Origin: Dryococelus australis
Lineage: Eukaryota > Arthropoda > Insecta > Phasmatodea > Phasmatidae
Assembly (NCBI GenBank): GCA_029891345.1
Contig: CM057009.1
Location: 302,723,466-302,787,465, forward strand
Length of the DNA: 64,000 nucleotides
Reading direction: 5' to 3'
Shown here piece by piece: positions 1-12,578 of this stretch. How positions within the stretch are numbered: position 1 is the stretch's first letter; every line of letters begins with the position of its first letter. The notes beneath the pieces are model-generated. The model did not search any database. It had not been told where the DNA came from and saw only the letters and a list, made by a program, of their open reading frames with translations. Position numbers and translations under genes: made by a program.

Positions 1-1150
1 TTTGATTAATTTCCTCATTTATCAGCAGTTATAACAGGATTTGTATGGCCACGCAGTGCATGATATTAATTGCATTTACTCAGACTCTATTGGACATATA
101 ATAAATCTCCTTACAGTCAATGCAATCATTCCAGCAGAGATGTTACGAAACAGTGACAATTGTTATATATTTATGCACATAACACATCGAGTGTGGTACA
201 CGTTTTCAGACATTCAATATAAGCTAGAAGTAAGTCTCTAATGTCCATCACAGCATGAACGACAGTTCTGATGGCATCTGTACTCTCACTTAACGTCGTC
301 CTGTTGGCCCACAATGCACTGTACGCTGCATTGTACTGTAAAACGTTCATTACTTGCCGACTGTCAGCCAATATCATGGTGATATATTATTGACACAATG
401 AAGTGTTCTTTCCTGAGTAACATTAACTTACGTGCATACTATTGCGTCCATTTGAATAATATAACATTTAAATGCGGCCAATGTGGTATTACTTTGCGGT
501 GAACGTCATGAGAACTGCTTGCGAGATTGTATTTTTTCGCCAAATCGACAAAGGATTCGATTGTAGTAATATTAGTGTAAATTTCACATAATTGTATAAA
601 TCAAGCGACGTAAAATAAAGATGTACCTAATTAAATTTTGAAGTGATTTTATTTGAATAATTACCAAAATATTATCATGTCTAACATGAAAGTTTGGAAA
701 ATAACTGCAGAATATTAATAAAGATCTTAAAATGTATAAATAATATTCCGATAATAATATTATTTATTTTTGTTGAATCAAACTGAGAGTTTAAAATAAA
801 TAGTTGTATTAATTACAGATACAGAATGGCCTGATTTTAAAACAATTTCTGCAAATATAGAAATAATATTTTCTGGCGAAGGTCTATGCACACAGAGAGA
901 AAAATAACTGAATAAATGATTATATGTATTTGTAACTAATAAAATTATCCATAAGTTCTAGCTATGAAAACCATAATTCAGAACATGAAAAAAATGTTTC
1001 GAACAGAACAACTAAATGTAGGTGACATAAGAAAAAAAAGGAAAACTAACTTGATGAGATTTTATTTAAAAAAGCGTTATAGCATAATACTGTGGGCTGA
1101 AATTTAACGCAACACAGTTGAAAATATTTTAAGGAAAAAAGGTGATATTA
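1..1150. other. AT-rich non-coding stretch
   Basis: I see no convincing gene, RNA or element end here. Open frames are at most about 70 codons and have no family signature. Short A/T runs are common. It is background sequence before the repeat that starts near 1156. Confidence 0.5.
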
Positions 1151-1155
1151 GAGGA

Positions 1156-2170
1156 TCATAGAAGAATTATTTGGTGGAGTCTGGCGTAAGGGTATGGGGC
1201 ATCAGCCGGTTGTAATGTTGTGACGTCACCTGAATGGCATGTTGGATATAGGTGACCTTGACCTCGCTCTTGTGTCCTTGATTCTATGCCAGTGACATTG
1301 AATGACCTTAAACATAAAAAAGTTAAAACCGTTAGTTGAATTGTTTGGAAATTAAAAAAAAATACACAATTTAATTTTTTGCATCTTTCTAAACAATTCG
1401 AAAATATATTTAAGACTTGCACATGTGAGGTTAAGTGTTGGAAACAAACATGGCAGAGCACATATACTCCCAGCATGAAGGCCAGCATTTGACTATCATT
1501 TGCCACTATTTTTCCATTGGTTAATGCCACACCCTCCCCAACCAACCCATAGTTCGAACATCACTTCCACCACACATTTATTTGTTTCCTTCTAACATCT
1601 CATTAGAATTACATCAAACCCCATCCCCTAACCACAAATTTTACTGAATCTCTTTGGCCCCTCCCTCCTCCAATTACTGCCAGGTAACATTAGCAGTTTA
1701 AATGTCTCCATTACCCACTCAGATATTTTATTGGTTTAATATCACACCCGACCCCATCCCCCTCGTCACTCCCACACTTTTAACTCACACATTCGCACTA
1801 CACGCCCATTCCTTCCCCGCAGCCAAAATCAATACGAGACCCGCCACTCTCTGCACTCAGTTTAGCCTGTTCATCATTTGTATCAATTATACTACCTCTT
1901 ATCCCACCAATATAGACTGACCAATTATTAGCCCTCGCTTAATCCCTTACCAGTACCTAACTTGTTTTATGCATTTTCCACCAGAGCACGTGATAGTGGG
2001 GGGAAATAGTTAATGTGATAAAAGTCGCCCCTCGTCAAAGTTTATCATCTGATGAGAGAAATTAATGTCTACCCTCTTTCGTCCCTCTTCGTTTAGCATT
2101 CAATCTGTTAAGTTATTTGAAGATTGGATATTCCATTTCAACAAGTCGCATGGTATTAGCTGCCGTACTC
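1156..2170 (+). repeat. Dispersed repeat, copy 1 of an inverted pair
   Basis: This stretch matches the reverse complement of about 20430-21420 along its length. The shared landmarks are the segment with gtgacgtca near 1220, the tracts around tattttattggttt near 1725, the stretch ending in aaagtcgcccctcg near 2030, and the final block with ttccatttc near 2140. Order and spacing are kept in both copies, so it is one ~1-kb family inserted twice in opposite orientation. The open frames inside (1156-1545 minus, 1702-1920 plus) are not conserved between copies, so I treat it as a non-coding, non-autonomous element of unknown class. Confidence 0.65.
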
Positions 2171-2605
2171 GTAAAATGCATATAATTCCCCGTGAAATTA
2201 AAAATCCGCTCAAATTTTGAGTATTTGTTTAGGCCAGAAAGCCTCTGAAGTAGTGAAGTTACAATTGTGTTGAATGCTCTATAATTGCCCAGTTGTTTCT
2301 TATAAACTTTAGAGTGTTGCCTTGTCATCATGTATACTTTATTGCAAATATGTAACCTCATAAAATATGGCATTGAACTTCGTATGTTTAAGATTTATAT
2401 ATAGACCATCGATCTTATTTGCAAGTGCAACACTTCGATATCTGTGCTGCTACTATGTGCAGTAGCACAAATAATTACAGACAAAAATTCAATTAATAAA
2501 TATCTATATTTGCAATAAAATATGCATTATGACAATGCAACACCCTGAAGTTTATAACAAACAACTGCGCAATTATAAAGCAGTCAACACAGTTGTGGAA
2601 TCTGG
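2113..2605. repeat. Local inverted duplication around a transposase N-terminus
   Basis: The minus-strand segment around 2390-2270 and the plus-strand segment around 2505-2605 encode nearly the same peptide start, in which a Met-Thr-x-Gln-His opening is followed by a Lys-x-Leu-x-Asn-Tyr motif. The two arms are about 100 bp and are separated by about 115 bp. A third, weaker copy of the same DNA lies at 9510-9640 beside the Gypsy LTR. The geometry suits the fold-back end of a cut-and-paste transposon or an inverted duplication during transposition. Confidence 0.55.
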
Positions 2606-3290
2606 CATATCAATTGTGACATATTCACGGGCAAAGACTTTCTTCCTTCTAGTGTCACTGACTTTCCGCAATATAGAGAATGTTGTACACATACTGAAGA
2701 ATGTGGGGATGACAGAGCAGAATCTTCAAAAGTGGACAAAGAAGTTGATTCAAGAGAGTCAACATATCTTGCAACTCAATATATTTATAGCTCAGTTTCT
2801 ACTGTGGTCCAGTCTGAGTACATGGCTCCTCCTCTGACATGTGAGACATCGAGTGACTTTGACATAAACAAGCCAGGTTGCTTAGGTATACAACTCCAGC
2901 TTCACCAAGACAGATCATACCATTTCCAAACAGGTCTGAGCCAACGAAACGAAATAAGAGAAACAGACATCCAGAAATAATATCCAGTTCACCATACAAG
3001 AATCGACTGCTTCAAGATCTCAAATAAAAGGAAAACAAATTATCAGCTAAAAAAGAGCTAAGTGAGAAGCGACTTGGTTTGCAGAAAGGCTATGGAAACC
3101 AAGTAAAATCAACCAAGCAGTCACACCAAATACAATGTCCAGAATGTGAGGAGATGTATGTTGACCCACCTAATGAGGACTGGATCCAATGTACTTCATG
3201 TGAAGCATGGTGGCATAAAAATGTAGCGCCTATGAGGACACACTAAACTTTGTATGCGATTTATGTCAATGACTCTCCAACAATAGACGA
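2529..3290 (+). pseudogene. Pogo/jerky-like DDE transposase remnant with PHD-like tail
   Basis: The 5' part (2529-2640) reads like the extreme N-terminus of a DDE_1 transposase ORF. It then jumps to a Ser/Thr-rich linker, basic residues and a Cys/His cluster near 3139-3235. That cluster, in order, has CPEC, then WIQCTSCEAWWH, followed in another frame by a CDLC-like pair. The pattern resembles the PHD-type zinc finger found at the C-terminus of many insect and other invertebrate pogo/jerky-like transposases. The catalytic DDE core is missing, so this is an internally deleted, frameshifted copy. It could instead be a fragment of a host PHD protein, but the adjacent inverted arms favour a transposon. 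Confidence 0.5.
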
Positions 3291-3294
3291 GTTT

Positions 3295-3960
3295 TTTGTG
3301 TTTTTGTCATTATATCATGGCACGAGTATATTAAGTTACTTTTTACTAGCTATTATCATTAATGTCATTGTGTTTATGTTACTCTACAGTTTTGTTTGAT
3401 TTCAAATATGTAAGTCCAGCAGACACATATTTTGAACTTTTAATTTCATTATATCTATAGCTGAAATATGTTAGGGTTTTTCTTATATTTAATATTAAAA
3501 TAATATTCTATTGTTTTTTAATTGTTAAATAATAGTTTTACTATTGGAAATTTGTCTTGTTTCTGAAGATTTCTGGACTTGCTATTTGTGATTTTGTAAT
3601 TTTTTTTTTACAACTTCCAGAGTGCTTACATTTTACATTATACAGATTGAAATGCATATCTTCTTAGACTGTTGATAAATAGTGTTCATAGATATTATTT
3701 CAGAATATGTAGAGTGTGGATATTTGCCCCATCCAATTCGGATCTTTGCCCCACGAGTGAGGCAAAGATCCTTGTTTGCACTTCTACAGATATTTGTATT
3801 TATGCAAAAATGGACTTGTTTTTTATACAATACCGAAGCTAAGAGAATTACATTAATGTGTGGGTATTCCAGACATGCAGTGCAAAACATCCTCCTACTG
3901 TTTTCAGAGCCAATTTATGGATTTAAACCTTAAGTGCGGCTGTTTGCCCCATCTTAATCA
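3295..3960. other. AT-rich spacer before the Gypsy LTR
   Basis: No gene is supported. Two overlapping ~80-codon frames on opposite strands (3633-3933) have no recognisable family and look like chance. A short direct motif (gatctttgccccacgagtgaggcaaagatc, 3741-3770) is a near-perfect palindrome and could form a hairpin. Confidence 0.4.
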
Positions 3961-3962
3961 AC

Positions 3963-4850
3963 CATTTGAAAATTAACAATTTATAATGATGATTTAAAAC
4001 AATTATAAATTACAGATTACAACTAAAGCATTAAAATTGACTAGAATTGTGAATAAGAGCAATTAAAAAGCGAGGGCGGCTCTATGAGCCCAGTAAAGCT
4101 TAATTTTTATATAGTAACACATTAAAATATTTAAATAAAAGGCTATATAAAAATTAGCTTTTGGTGGAGGCAGTCAAATAAGCCATCAAAACCCCGGCCG
4201 AATAAAAATTTAATGAACACCTTCAATTAAAAAAAGTATACTATGCCCAACACGAAAGTCGTGGACACAAAGTATTTTGAAATAAGGCAAACAGTTTTGG
4301 GCAGCAGACAAGACTAACAGAGTACTTTAAAATGGGAAACACACAGCAACGCTAGGTTATAGTTAGGCAAAAATCAAATTTAGACTGGCGACCTAGACCA
4401 AAATAAAAAAAACACTAACTTTACTGCATGCCCAAGACAACATACCTACACCACACCAAACATTAAAATAGTTCAAATAGGCCGAGCTAACACAACTTGT
4501 ACTCCACAACTCACCATTTTTAATTGATCAAGTGCTCTTTAACTCAGGCGATGAAATATAAGACAAGATGATTTATAAGGGCGAAACGTCTGAAGGACGA
4601 AAAATTTGTAGTCGAAATCATTATGCAGCTCTTCAGGGACTCATTCAGGCGATGACCAGGCGTAGATTAGGATGTGCATTGACTTAAATAAACTGCCCTG
4701 ATCTGAAAAAATTATGTTACACATGAGGAGGGGAAATCAAGGGAGGAAGAGCAAGGGAGGAAAAGGGAGGAGATCCGAGCCGAGGATAGAGCAAGCCACT
4801 ATGCAAAGTTGAAATCGATGAAGACCAGTTTGGCGAGCGCTAGCGTCGCA
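3963..4850 (-). repeat. 3' LTR of Gypsy element 1
   Basis: It aligns with 9732-10640 over nearly its whole length. Shared blocks include the region around gtgaataagagcaat (4051), the segment with tatagttaggcaaaaatcaaatttagactg (4357), and the tail ggcgagcgctagcgtcgca (4833). Since pol is on the minus strand, this copy is the downstream LTR. The exact termini and target-site duplication are not clear because both ends have drifted. Confidence 0.75.
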
Positions 4851-5319
4851 ATCCCCACCCTAAACCAGTCTCTGAACATCTTGACAAAAAATTTCATACA
4901 ATACACAATTACAATGAGTAGAAAGCTCGCAGACACTGAAGTATTAATTGAAAAGTAGTAGAAAAGTCCAGAAAAAAATTATATTTCCAAGTAACACAAA
5001 GAACAACACAGAACACTCCAGCAACATTTTATAGTAACATTCGGAGTGATCAGTATATTCTTTATGTTCTTGTTCCCAGGGACGTGGGCAGCCAAGTCGA
5101 AATCTACTCAGTTCCATTAGATCAGGTTTCTTCTCGAGCACGTGGTATGGCGACATGCCAGCAGCCTCTTCCAGCAGTCGAATCGAACCGTATCACTGCA
5201 GCATGACGATGTCAGGCATGGTGGACTAAGTGCGATGCGGTGGGAACACGAAAATCATGCAAAATAACGATGGATTAGAAGAGGGAAAACAGACCGACCA
5301 AGAAAACGCAGGAAAAGGG

Positions 5320-6511
5320 CTAAGGAAACAATATGTCTGTACAAAATCTAACATTAACAGCAAAACTGGAGATACAAACATAATCATCAAACAATTGATT
5401 GTGTTGCAAATAAGGTTCCAACTGAGACACATGTGCCTTTCTAAATGAACGGTTTGAGCTAGGTGAAACAAGACTAACAGTGTTAGGGCCTATAAACTTA
5501 CTAATCTTAAATAGACCAAGAAATGTTGGTATGATCTTCCCAATTATATCCTTCCCTTTATCTGCCAACATATATTTTTTTACATAAGAGCAGGTCTCCT
5601 ACTTTTAAACTAACTGGTAACCTGCCCTGGTTAAATTTAGCTGTTACTTGCAGCTTCGCCGTCCCGAGCCTATGTTGGACATCCTCAAGCAGGCATTCTC
5701 GGTCAGTGTCACCCAGGGAAGATGGAAAAGGGAGAATAATCCAAATATTAAGCAATGGGTGTCTAAGTGAATGACCAAGGTAAGGGAGAGGAGGAACTCC
5801 CGTGACATCATGTAAGGCACTGTTTAATCATACATTAATAAAATCCGAGTCCTAATCCCACTTAATGTGGTCCTGATTATATAAAATGGCTAAGTAAGTC
5901 TTCAGATTCTTGTTAAGTCCTTCTACCTGATTGCATTAAGGGTAATAATGACTGGTAGCAAAATGTCTGATAGCCCAATGAAAACACATGTTCTTAAAAC
6001 TTTAGAGGTGAAGTCCTTGGAATTATCTGTAACAATCTCAACATGAGCCCTAAACATGTTCCTCACCTGGTGGGTGAGTGCTTACAATATGGATGATGCT
6101 TTGGTGTTTCGCAATGGTAGCAAAATAGATAATTTGTTTAAAGTAGCCAGCAAAATTATAATAGATACATTTCCCTTTCTTGACCTAAGGGACCAAGAAT
6201 ATCCAAATAAGCAGTGCTCCTGGATGCCTAACTTTAGCATGCTGAGACTGTGAATACTTTTGACACAGTTCCCACGAATGCACAAAGGCAGAAACGTCGC
6301 CCCTCAGACTAGGCCAAGCAAAATTTACAGCTATTTTATTGGAAGTTTTACTAAAACCTAAATGGCCGCCAAACACAGAATCGTGAAAGTAGGACAATGC
6401 CATATGTCTCAATAACTCTGGTACAGCAATCTTACGAGCATGTCCATTTTTACCATTAAAATACAGAATTCCATTATCAACAACATAGGGTAGTACAACA
6501 CCATTACTCAA
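5320..6511 (-). pseudogene. Gypsy integrase with C-terminal module
   Basis: The N-terminal part (6511-6185) carries the zinc-binding region of retroviral-type integrases. His residues are present in the FHDSVFGGHLGF segment and a Cys in ELCQK, but the first Cys of the expected CxxC pair reads as Trp, so the HHCC site is damaged. The core is interrupted and the catalytic acidic residues cannot be assigned with confidence. The C-terminal module is split between 5755-5558 and 5571-5320. It shows the AHVSQLEPYL-type motif that ends many Gypsy polyproteins, after a GPNTVSLV-like strand. Confidence 0.7.
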
Positions 6512-6519
6512 GTCCCTCT

Positions 6520-7000
6520 GGATCTAAACACAGAAACGGTCATCCTCCTGGGCTTGACATAACTTAACGAAAAATTCGGGACAAGCCTGTTTAATATTAA
6601 GAGAAGCCTCAGGATCATACATTCTAGATAAAGCATTAGCATGTGGTTTTTGGAGCCTCGGACACAATGTAACTCGAAAAGAAATGATACATGTAAAAAT
6701 AAATGATACATATAACACTGAGCGATTCAGCTTGCCCAGCTGTTGAGGATGGCTGAGGACACAAATCAAAGCCTGATTTTTGGCGTAAAGACCACATTCG
6801 TCATGTTCAATATGCGACACAAATTTTTGAAATCCAAAAATTCATTCCAGGGTTTCTTTCTCATAAATCCCCAGCATTCTCTCCATCTCAGTAAGACTGC
6901 GACTAGCGAAAGCCACTGGCGCTAAACCTAACTATGTTAGGTGATTTAGGACAGTGTCAAATCCAGTGATGAGGTACTTGTACGACAAAGAGGCGCGAGA
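6520..7000 (-). pseudogene. RNase H region of Gypsy element 1
   Basis: This lies between RT and integrase, where Gypsy polyproteins carry RNase H. Fragments in two frames (6820-6524) include a segment with HIEHDECGLYAKNQAL and a downstream HANALSR-like motif. HANALSR matches the (D)xNxxADALSR signature at the end of Gypsy RNase H. Stops and frame changes separate the pieces, so the enzyme is dead. Confidence 0.55.
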
Positions 7001-7029
7001 AATCCAGTAGAAAGAGCACCAGAGGTAAA

Positions 7030-8022
7030 CTAACTTCTCCTTGAGCAGGGAAGAGGACAACTCCTGCTCCTGACCCCACTGAAACTCAAATTTTTTAATA
7101 ATTTCAAGGGTGCTGCCAATTCTGGAAAATGTTCTATAAAACAGGGGTAATAAGCTAATATCCCTAAAAATTCCTGCACTCCCTTCAAAGGGTTAGGGTG
7201 AGGGAAATTTAATATAGGGGCCACATAGTCAGGATCAATCATCAGTTGACCCTCGCAAAGCAGTTATCCCAGGAATTTCACATTGTTTGAACCCAAGGTC
7301 ACTCTATCGGGATTTACCATCAAACCAACTTCCCACGTTTTGAGAAACTCCTGACCCAAGTGGGACAAGTGAGACTCAAGATCATCGCTGTACACAAAGA
7401 TGCCATCGATATAATTGAAAACAAATTTAAACTTAAGCACAGACACAGCATGATATAACACTCGCGACAATGCTTGATTGCCGAAATTTGGTCCTATTGG
7501 AAAGTTTATGAACTCAAACTGGGTCCAGGGTATGCTAAAAGCAGTATACTTCATATAGGAGGGATCCCGTAAACATTGTTGAACGCTTTTATTTAAATAT
7601 AAAACTGACAATACACAGGTGTTACCCGAGTGCTGCAGTGTGCAATCAATAGCAGTCAGCGGTAAAGGGTTATTATGAATTTTTTTTGTTTTACGAGGGA
7701 ATGGTTAACCACCAAACGATACTTGTCACATTCCTTTTTATTCACCAAAGTCCCCCGTTAAACAATAATCTGATGGGGATGGAACTATTATGCCAGCTTC
7801 TAACAACTTATTTATAATTTCCTGAATGGTTTGGAGCTTAGGAGGGAGACATTTAAAATGATGGTCGCACACCAGAATATCATCTATCATTGAGAACTTA
7901 TAGGGAAGAACATCGCAATTAGCAATGCCTGAGATTACATCACTAAATTCCTCCTTCGACTGTTTCAATTGAACTTGAAAATCAGTGGCAGAAATCATGT
8001 CATCAAGTAAAGGAGAAAACAC
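7030..8022 (-). pseudogene. Gypsy reverse transcriptase
   Basis: The N-terminal palm/fingers part is at 8022-7738. The central part is at 7611-7264 and the thumb/connection part at 7242-7030. The latter two show the Gypsy signatures FPIGPNFGNQALSRV and LGILAYYPCFIEHFPELAAPL. The catalytic YxDD box reads YIDGIFVYSDD near 7413, so the second catalytic Asp is Gly. This and the frame breaks make the enzyme inactive. Confidence 0.8.
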
Positions 8023-8116
8023 ATTCGGAACAGCATCGACCTGGAGGCCAATCCTGATGTTCCGAGCGAACCCAAAATACGAAATTCGTCGATGTTAATA
8101 GAGGCCATAGTTTTTC

Positions 8117-8368
8117 CTATAAATTCGAGGCCTCGAATAATATCATGAGAAGGGTGAAAAACACCCATAAGAGAAACGTCCATGAGAACCTACCGATCTT
8201 AAAATTTACGTTCACCACTTCATTGTTTATAACAATGTTGCCATTATCGATACACAAATGTTTGTCAGACATACATCTGACACACCCTTTGAATATGATC
8301 TTGGAATCCAAAAGTTGTTGCAAAAAATAATTACTCAGGATGCAATGGGTAGCCCCAGTGTCAACCAA
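8117..8368 (-). pseudogene. Gypsy aspartic protease
   Basis: A retropepsin-like start, VDTGATHCILS, is present at 8365-8333 with the DTG catalytic triad intact, followed by a hydrophobic strand. The frame ends early and the flap and second hydrophobic-Gly region are not clean. It lies just upstream of RT on the minus strand, as expected. Confidence 0.7.
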
Positions 8369-8432
8369 GGCAGAAAAATTCTTTTCCCCACAGGTTATCA
8401 GTACTGTACACTTCCTAATAGCATGCGTTTAT

Positions 8433-9147
8433 TTATCTTTGGCCCAGCTGGAAAACCCACAACGATTTCCAGTCACTTTTCGTTTTCCATATTGGGACTA
8501 AACCTACGCAGGTGCCCGAACTCGCCACACTGAAACATTTTCTCTCAGACATTGTAAACCTGCTATATTGACAATTCCTAGCCATCTGTCCCTGAACTGC
8601 ACAATTACTGCAATGCACAGAAGATCCGCGTTGCTCAACATTCTGCATATTGAAAATTTGGCCGGACGACGCAAAATTGTAGTCGCGGCCAGCTCGTACA
8701 GAAGGTGGAAAAACATGCGAGATGCTCGCTAGACCCCCAAAATGGTCCTGCATCTATACAGATACCTGGCATAGATCACAATGTTACGTGGAACAGAAGC
8801 AAGTGTGCATTTCTCACATATGTGCGGAGCCAAATTATCTATGACGACACTGACCAATTCGGAATCACTTTTTTTATAAGCATAAGGTATCGTAAAATGC
8901 AAAAAGAAATCAACAAATTCATACATAGACTAACCCGGCATTTGGTATTTATAGATAAAGTAACGTTCACATTGCAGCTTAACACATGGGGGTCGATCTC
9001 CCTGCATTTAAAGCTCACAAAAGTACCACATTCTAATGACAAAACTTCTTCACGAAGTAATTGCAAAATAAACCCTTTACATTTAATCGCAATGGTTTTT
9101 AGGCGACTATATTCAGAAGTCGAACATATGTTAGCTTTTTTAATCAC
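8433..9147 (-). pseudogene. Gag remnant with nucleocapsid-like knuckle
   Basis: Two minus-strand pieces (9147-8839 and 8753-8433) lie between the 5' LTR side and protease. The second contains CSNCAVQGQMARNC, which has the spacing of a CCHC zinc knuckle, but the expected His position is occupied by Gln. Only about 0.9 kb separates protease from the 5' LTR region, so part of gag is probably deleted. Assignment of the first piece as gag rests on position only. Confidence 0.5.
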
Positions 9148-9731
9148 TGCAATAAATAATTATAAAATACTAAATGGTCTAAGGGAATCAAGGGAGATGG
9201 GATCTTTAAGGCTTTAAGGAATAATTTGTCTACTTTATGCGGGCCATTGATGACACTCAATGGGACCACTCGCTCAGAGGGTTACACCATCGGACCTTGT
9301 TGATGCAAACAGCGCACCACAGCTCGGCACAGCTCAGCTATGGTTATCGCTTCATCCACGCCGTACTCCGGGTCCCATAAATAATTCAAAAGAGCATCCT
9401 TCTCCAAGGCATGGATAAATCCGACCTCAACCATTTCATGCAACAAATACAACACACAGATAGGCTGTGAGAAAATAATATATCTGAGTGGTACAGAAAT
9501 TATTTGTGCCGGAAAACAAATAATTGCAGACAAAAATTTCAATTCTGATCTATATTTGCCAATAAAATATATATAATTACATGGCAACCCTATAAAGTAT
9601 ATAAAAATAAATTGGCTATTATGAAGCAATCAAGACAATTGTAATTTAATTCGAGAATCACACAATACAAATTTTAAACATTAAAAGAATACATTAAAAA
9701 TCTAATAGATTGCTTTATGGGTTATAGATTA

Positions 9732-10640
9732 TTTGAACAATATCGTTTGAAAATTACCAATTTATTACGATAATTTACAGATTACAATAAAAACATTTCA
9801 TTTCACTAGACGTGTGAATAAGATCAATTTTAAAAAAAGAGGGCAGCTTTATGAGCTCAGTAATATCTTTTTTTTTAATAACACATTAAAATATCAAAAT
9901 AAAATACTATATAAAATTATATTTCGGTGGAGGCATTCAAGTGAATCGTCAAAGCTCCAGCGAATAGAAATTTATTACACAACAATTAAAAATGGTAAAC
10001 TACACCCAACACGAGAGTCGTGGTCACGAAGCACTTTGAAAAAAGGCTAATATTCTTGGGCAGCAGACAATATTAACACAAGACATTAAATCGGGAAAGA
10101 CACAGCAACACTAGGTTATAGTTAAGATGAAATCAAATTTAGACTGACAACGGAGAGCACAATATTGAAAAGAAAAAAAAGTACTAACTTTACAGCATGC
10201 ACAAGACAACACACCTATGCCAAACAAAACATTAAAACTGTTCAAATAGGCCCAGCTAACACATAACTAGTAATCCACGATTCACCGCTTTGAATTGCTC
10301 AAACACTTGGCAGCTCAGGCGACGAAATAAAATATAAGGTGCCTCATCACGGAGAAACGGCAAAAGGATGAAAAATTTTCATTCTAAATCATCATGCCGC
10401 TCTTCAGGGATTCGTTCAGGCGGCGACCTGGCATAGATTAGGAGGGGCGCAGGTTGTGCAACGACTTTAATAAATTGTCCAGAGTGGAAAAAATTATGAT
10501 GCACAAGAGAAGGGAAAATCAAGGTTGTGGTGAGCAGGGGCGGTGAAGGGAGGGGATCCAAGCCGAGCATAGAACATGCCACCATGCAGAGTTGAAATCG
10601 ATAAAGATGACCAGCGTGGCGAGCGCTAGCATCGCACTAT
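9732..10640 (-). repeat. 5' LTR of Gypsy element 1
   Basis: This is the partner of 3963-4850. It shares the block around gtgtgaataagatcaat (9810), the ctaggttatagttaagatgaaatcaaatttagactg region (10110), and the tail ggcgagcgctagcatcgca (10618). Since the coding strand is minus, it sits upstream of gag. Substitutions and small indels between the two copies are frequent. Confidence 0.75.
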
Positions 10641-12469
10641 GATGCTTCGTTTGCATTCACCCAAGATGCTTGAAAACTTGTAATGATTGATCGTGTACAG
10701 AATACAGATTGTCGCTCACATAAAACATGTGAACCCTCTTTTATATGAAACGAAAAAGATATGCAGGTCCTTCATTTGATAAGATGCGATTCATTACCAT
10801 TAGCTGTAACAACCCGAGATAAATATCCATCATCGCACGAGTGGCCATTACGAATCCCAGAATCATAGCAAGTTCCAAGATGAATAATGAAAACATGGAC
10901 TGGAAGGCTGAATCTGCATTCCATCACAGTGTAAAGAACTATGCTGCCTAAAACTAGTGAAGGTCGTCTGATAATATTCGCACATTTTAAACTATAAATG
11001 GGGGAAAATCACTGTCAGCTATCTACATAATCACACCACCAATAAAATTTAATTTATGGCTCAAACACATCTTTGCAAAACCGACCCCGTTCTATGAAGG
11101 CAGAGATATTAATAATATTGTAAAATCTCACAAATAAAAAAAAAATGTCATGAGGGAGAAGCGTACAAAGAGCATGGTTCGGGGTAAATATCAACGAAAA
11201 ATTAATCACAGAGTGACTCCCAATACAACAATCTTGCTTCCTCAGTATTTTTTTTATCTCATGCTGGAAAAAGTTGTTTGTAGTAAATGGATACATTATG
11301 CAGCTTTCTTTAAATGAATCATTATAAAAACCCAAAACAGAGTAAAAACCACCTCCCTGCCTTATGGTATGTGATATGCACAGTGGGGAATCCAGTGCAT
11401 TCTCTCACCAATTCATAGGCATCCATCATTAAAAATATCTACTCCTAAGTATAGAATTAGATCATTTTATAATTTAGGCAATGGAAGAAAAGCAGTTCCT
11501 TACAATAACTCTACATGCAGCAATAATTACAGCTGTCAATGACTAAATATAAAACACTTTGCACGCACAAATAATTGACATATAGAAAGTATTTCAGGGG
11601 GAAAAATGGATAAACTCTAACATTGCTAGCATTATGTTAGACTCATCGTAAGTACAAAACTCTAAAAACTGTTATTTTCAGGCAAAAATTACAGTATTTT
11701 AGTACGTCTGTGTGTGTGCACTAAGTGACACTATATGTCTGAACCACGGTATGACTCGCAGTTCCGCCACACTGCTGCTTGACTAAAGCCATATAAAACG
11801 TGAGGTTTGAATATATGTGTGCGATCTACACCTACTGTAGCAGCAGGTATCAATAGTTTTCATAATTTAACGATGTGAAAGAAAATGTAGCTTTATTTCC
11901 CTGATGAAAGTTTACTGTACTGAATTATAACACAGTACGAATTCCAGTAGAGACATCTGCATATAGATATAGTAATTTAGCATGGTAGAATAAATAAACA
12001 TAAAAAAGACATGAACCCTCATATTCAGACAATTTATACCATTTAATATATGTCACCTGAAAATACATATCAATTCCCCCCCCCCCCCCCCCGGCCAAAG
12101 TTCGACACAGAGATGAAGCCACATACTTCACGGAAGACGATTTTCCATATTTTGTAAAATCTAAATTTATTTCACAATGCCCCTTGAAACTGTAAAGCCA
12201 CACTACTATTTTGCAAGAATGCAATAGGAAAACACAAATAACAGTAGTTATCCCCGTTCATTATAAGAGATAGACACTTGTGGCATGTTCTGACACATCG
12301 AGTCTGCGATGTTAGCATCTAGCATTCAGAGCCCTGATCCTTCATTGTTTCAGGAGCAGGAAAAACTGTTAATAAAAATCACAGCACTTAATACCAACTT
12401 ACATTGGCAAAAAAAAAAAAAGGAACAAAAATATTACTTTATCGAGCAAAAATATTTATTTAGTATCAA
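10641..12469. other. Non-coding stretch, possible 3' UTR
   Basis: No gene is supported. If the minus-strand exon ending at 12470 is real, its 3' UTR would run into this stretch. An AATAAA-type signal follows its stop codon closely on the minus strand (about 12452-12462). A C16 homopolymer lies at about 12077-12092. Frames of 90-100 codons at 11054-11335 and 11925-12224 lack any family signal. Confidence 0.4.
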
Positions 12470-12578
12470 CTATTCATATCGCGATTTCCTAGCAAATTCA
12501 GGAATTCCGAGCAACAATTTGGCATATTTGAGGTATTTAGTTCCATTAGTTAGCACCCAATTCGTTGTTGGTCCATCT
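12470..12578 (-). CDS. Possible terminal host exon, unknown protein
   Basis: On the minus strand, a pyrimidine-rich tract ends in ggtgttcag at 12587-12579. It is followed by an open segment of about 35 codons that runs from Asp-Gly-Pro-Thr-Thr through NGTKYLKYAKLLLG to ARKSRYE and a TAG stop. An AATAAA-like signal follows within about 20 bp. The acceptor, stop and polyadenylation signal in sequence look like a last coding exon entered with one base left over from the previous codon. I do not recognise the protein and could not find the upstream exons, so a chance frame remains possible. Confidence 0.35.

Larger units (their letters stand above)
3963..10640 (-). mobile_element. Ty3/Gypsy LTR retrotransposon (element 1, degraded)
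   Basis: Two directly repeated ~0.9-kb segments (3963-4850 and 9732-10640) flank pol-like sequence read on the minus strand. Going 5' to 3' on that strand, the order is zinc knuckle, aspartic protease, reverse transcriptase, RNase H region, then integrase with its C-terminal module. Integrase after RT/RNase H is the Ty3/Gypsy order. Every domain is broken by stops or frameshifts, and the LTRs have visibly diverged, so the insertion is old and inactive. Confidence 0.85.
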
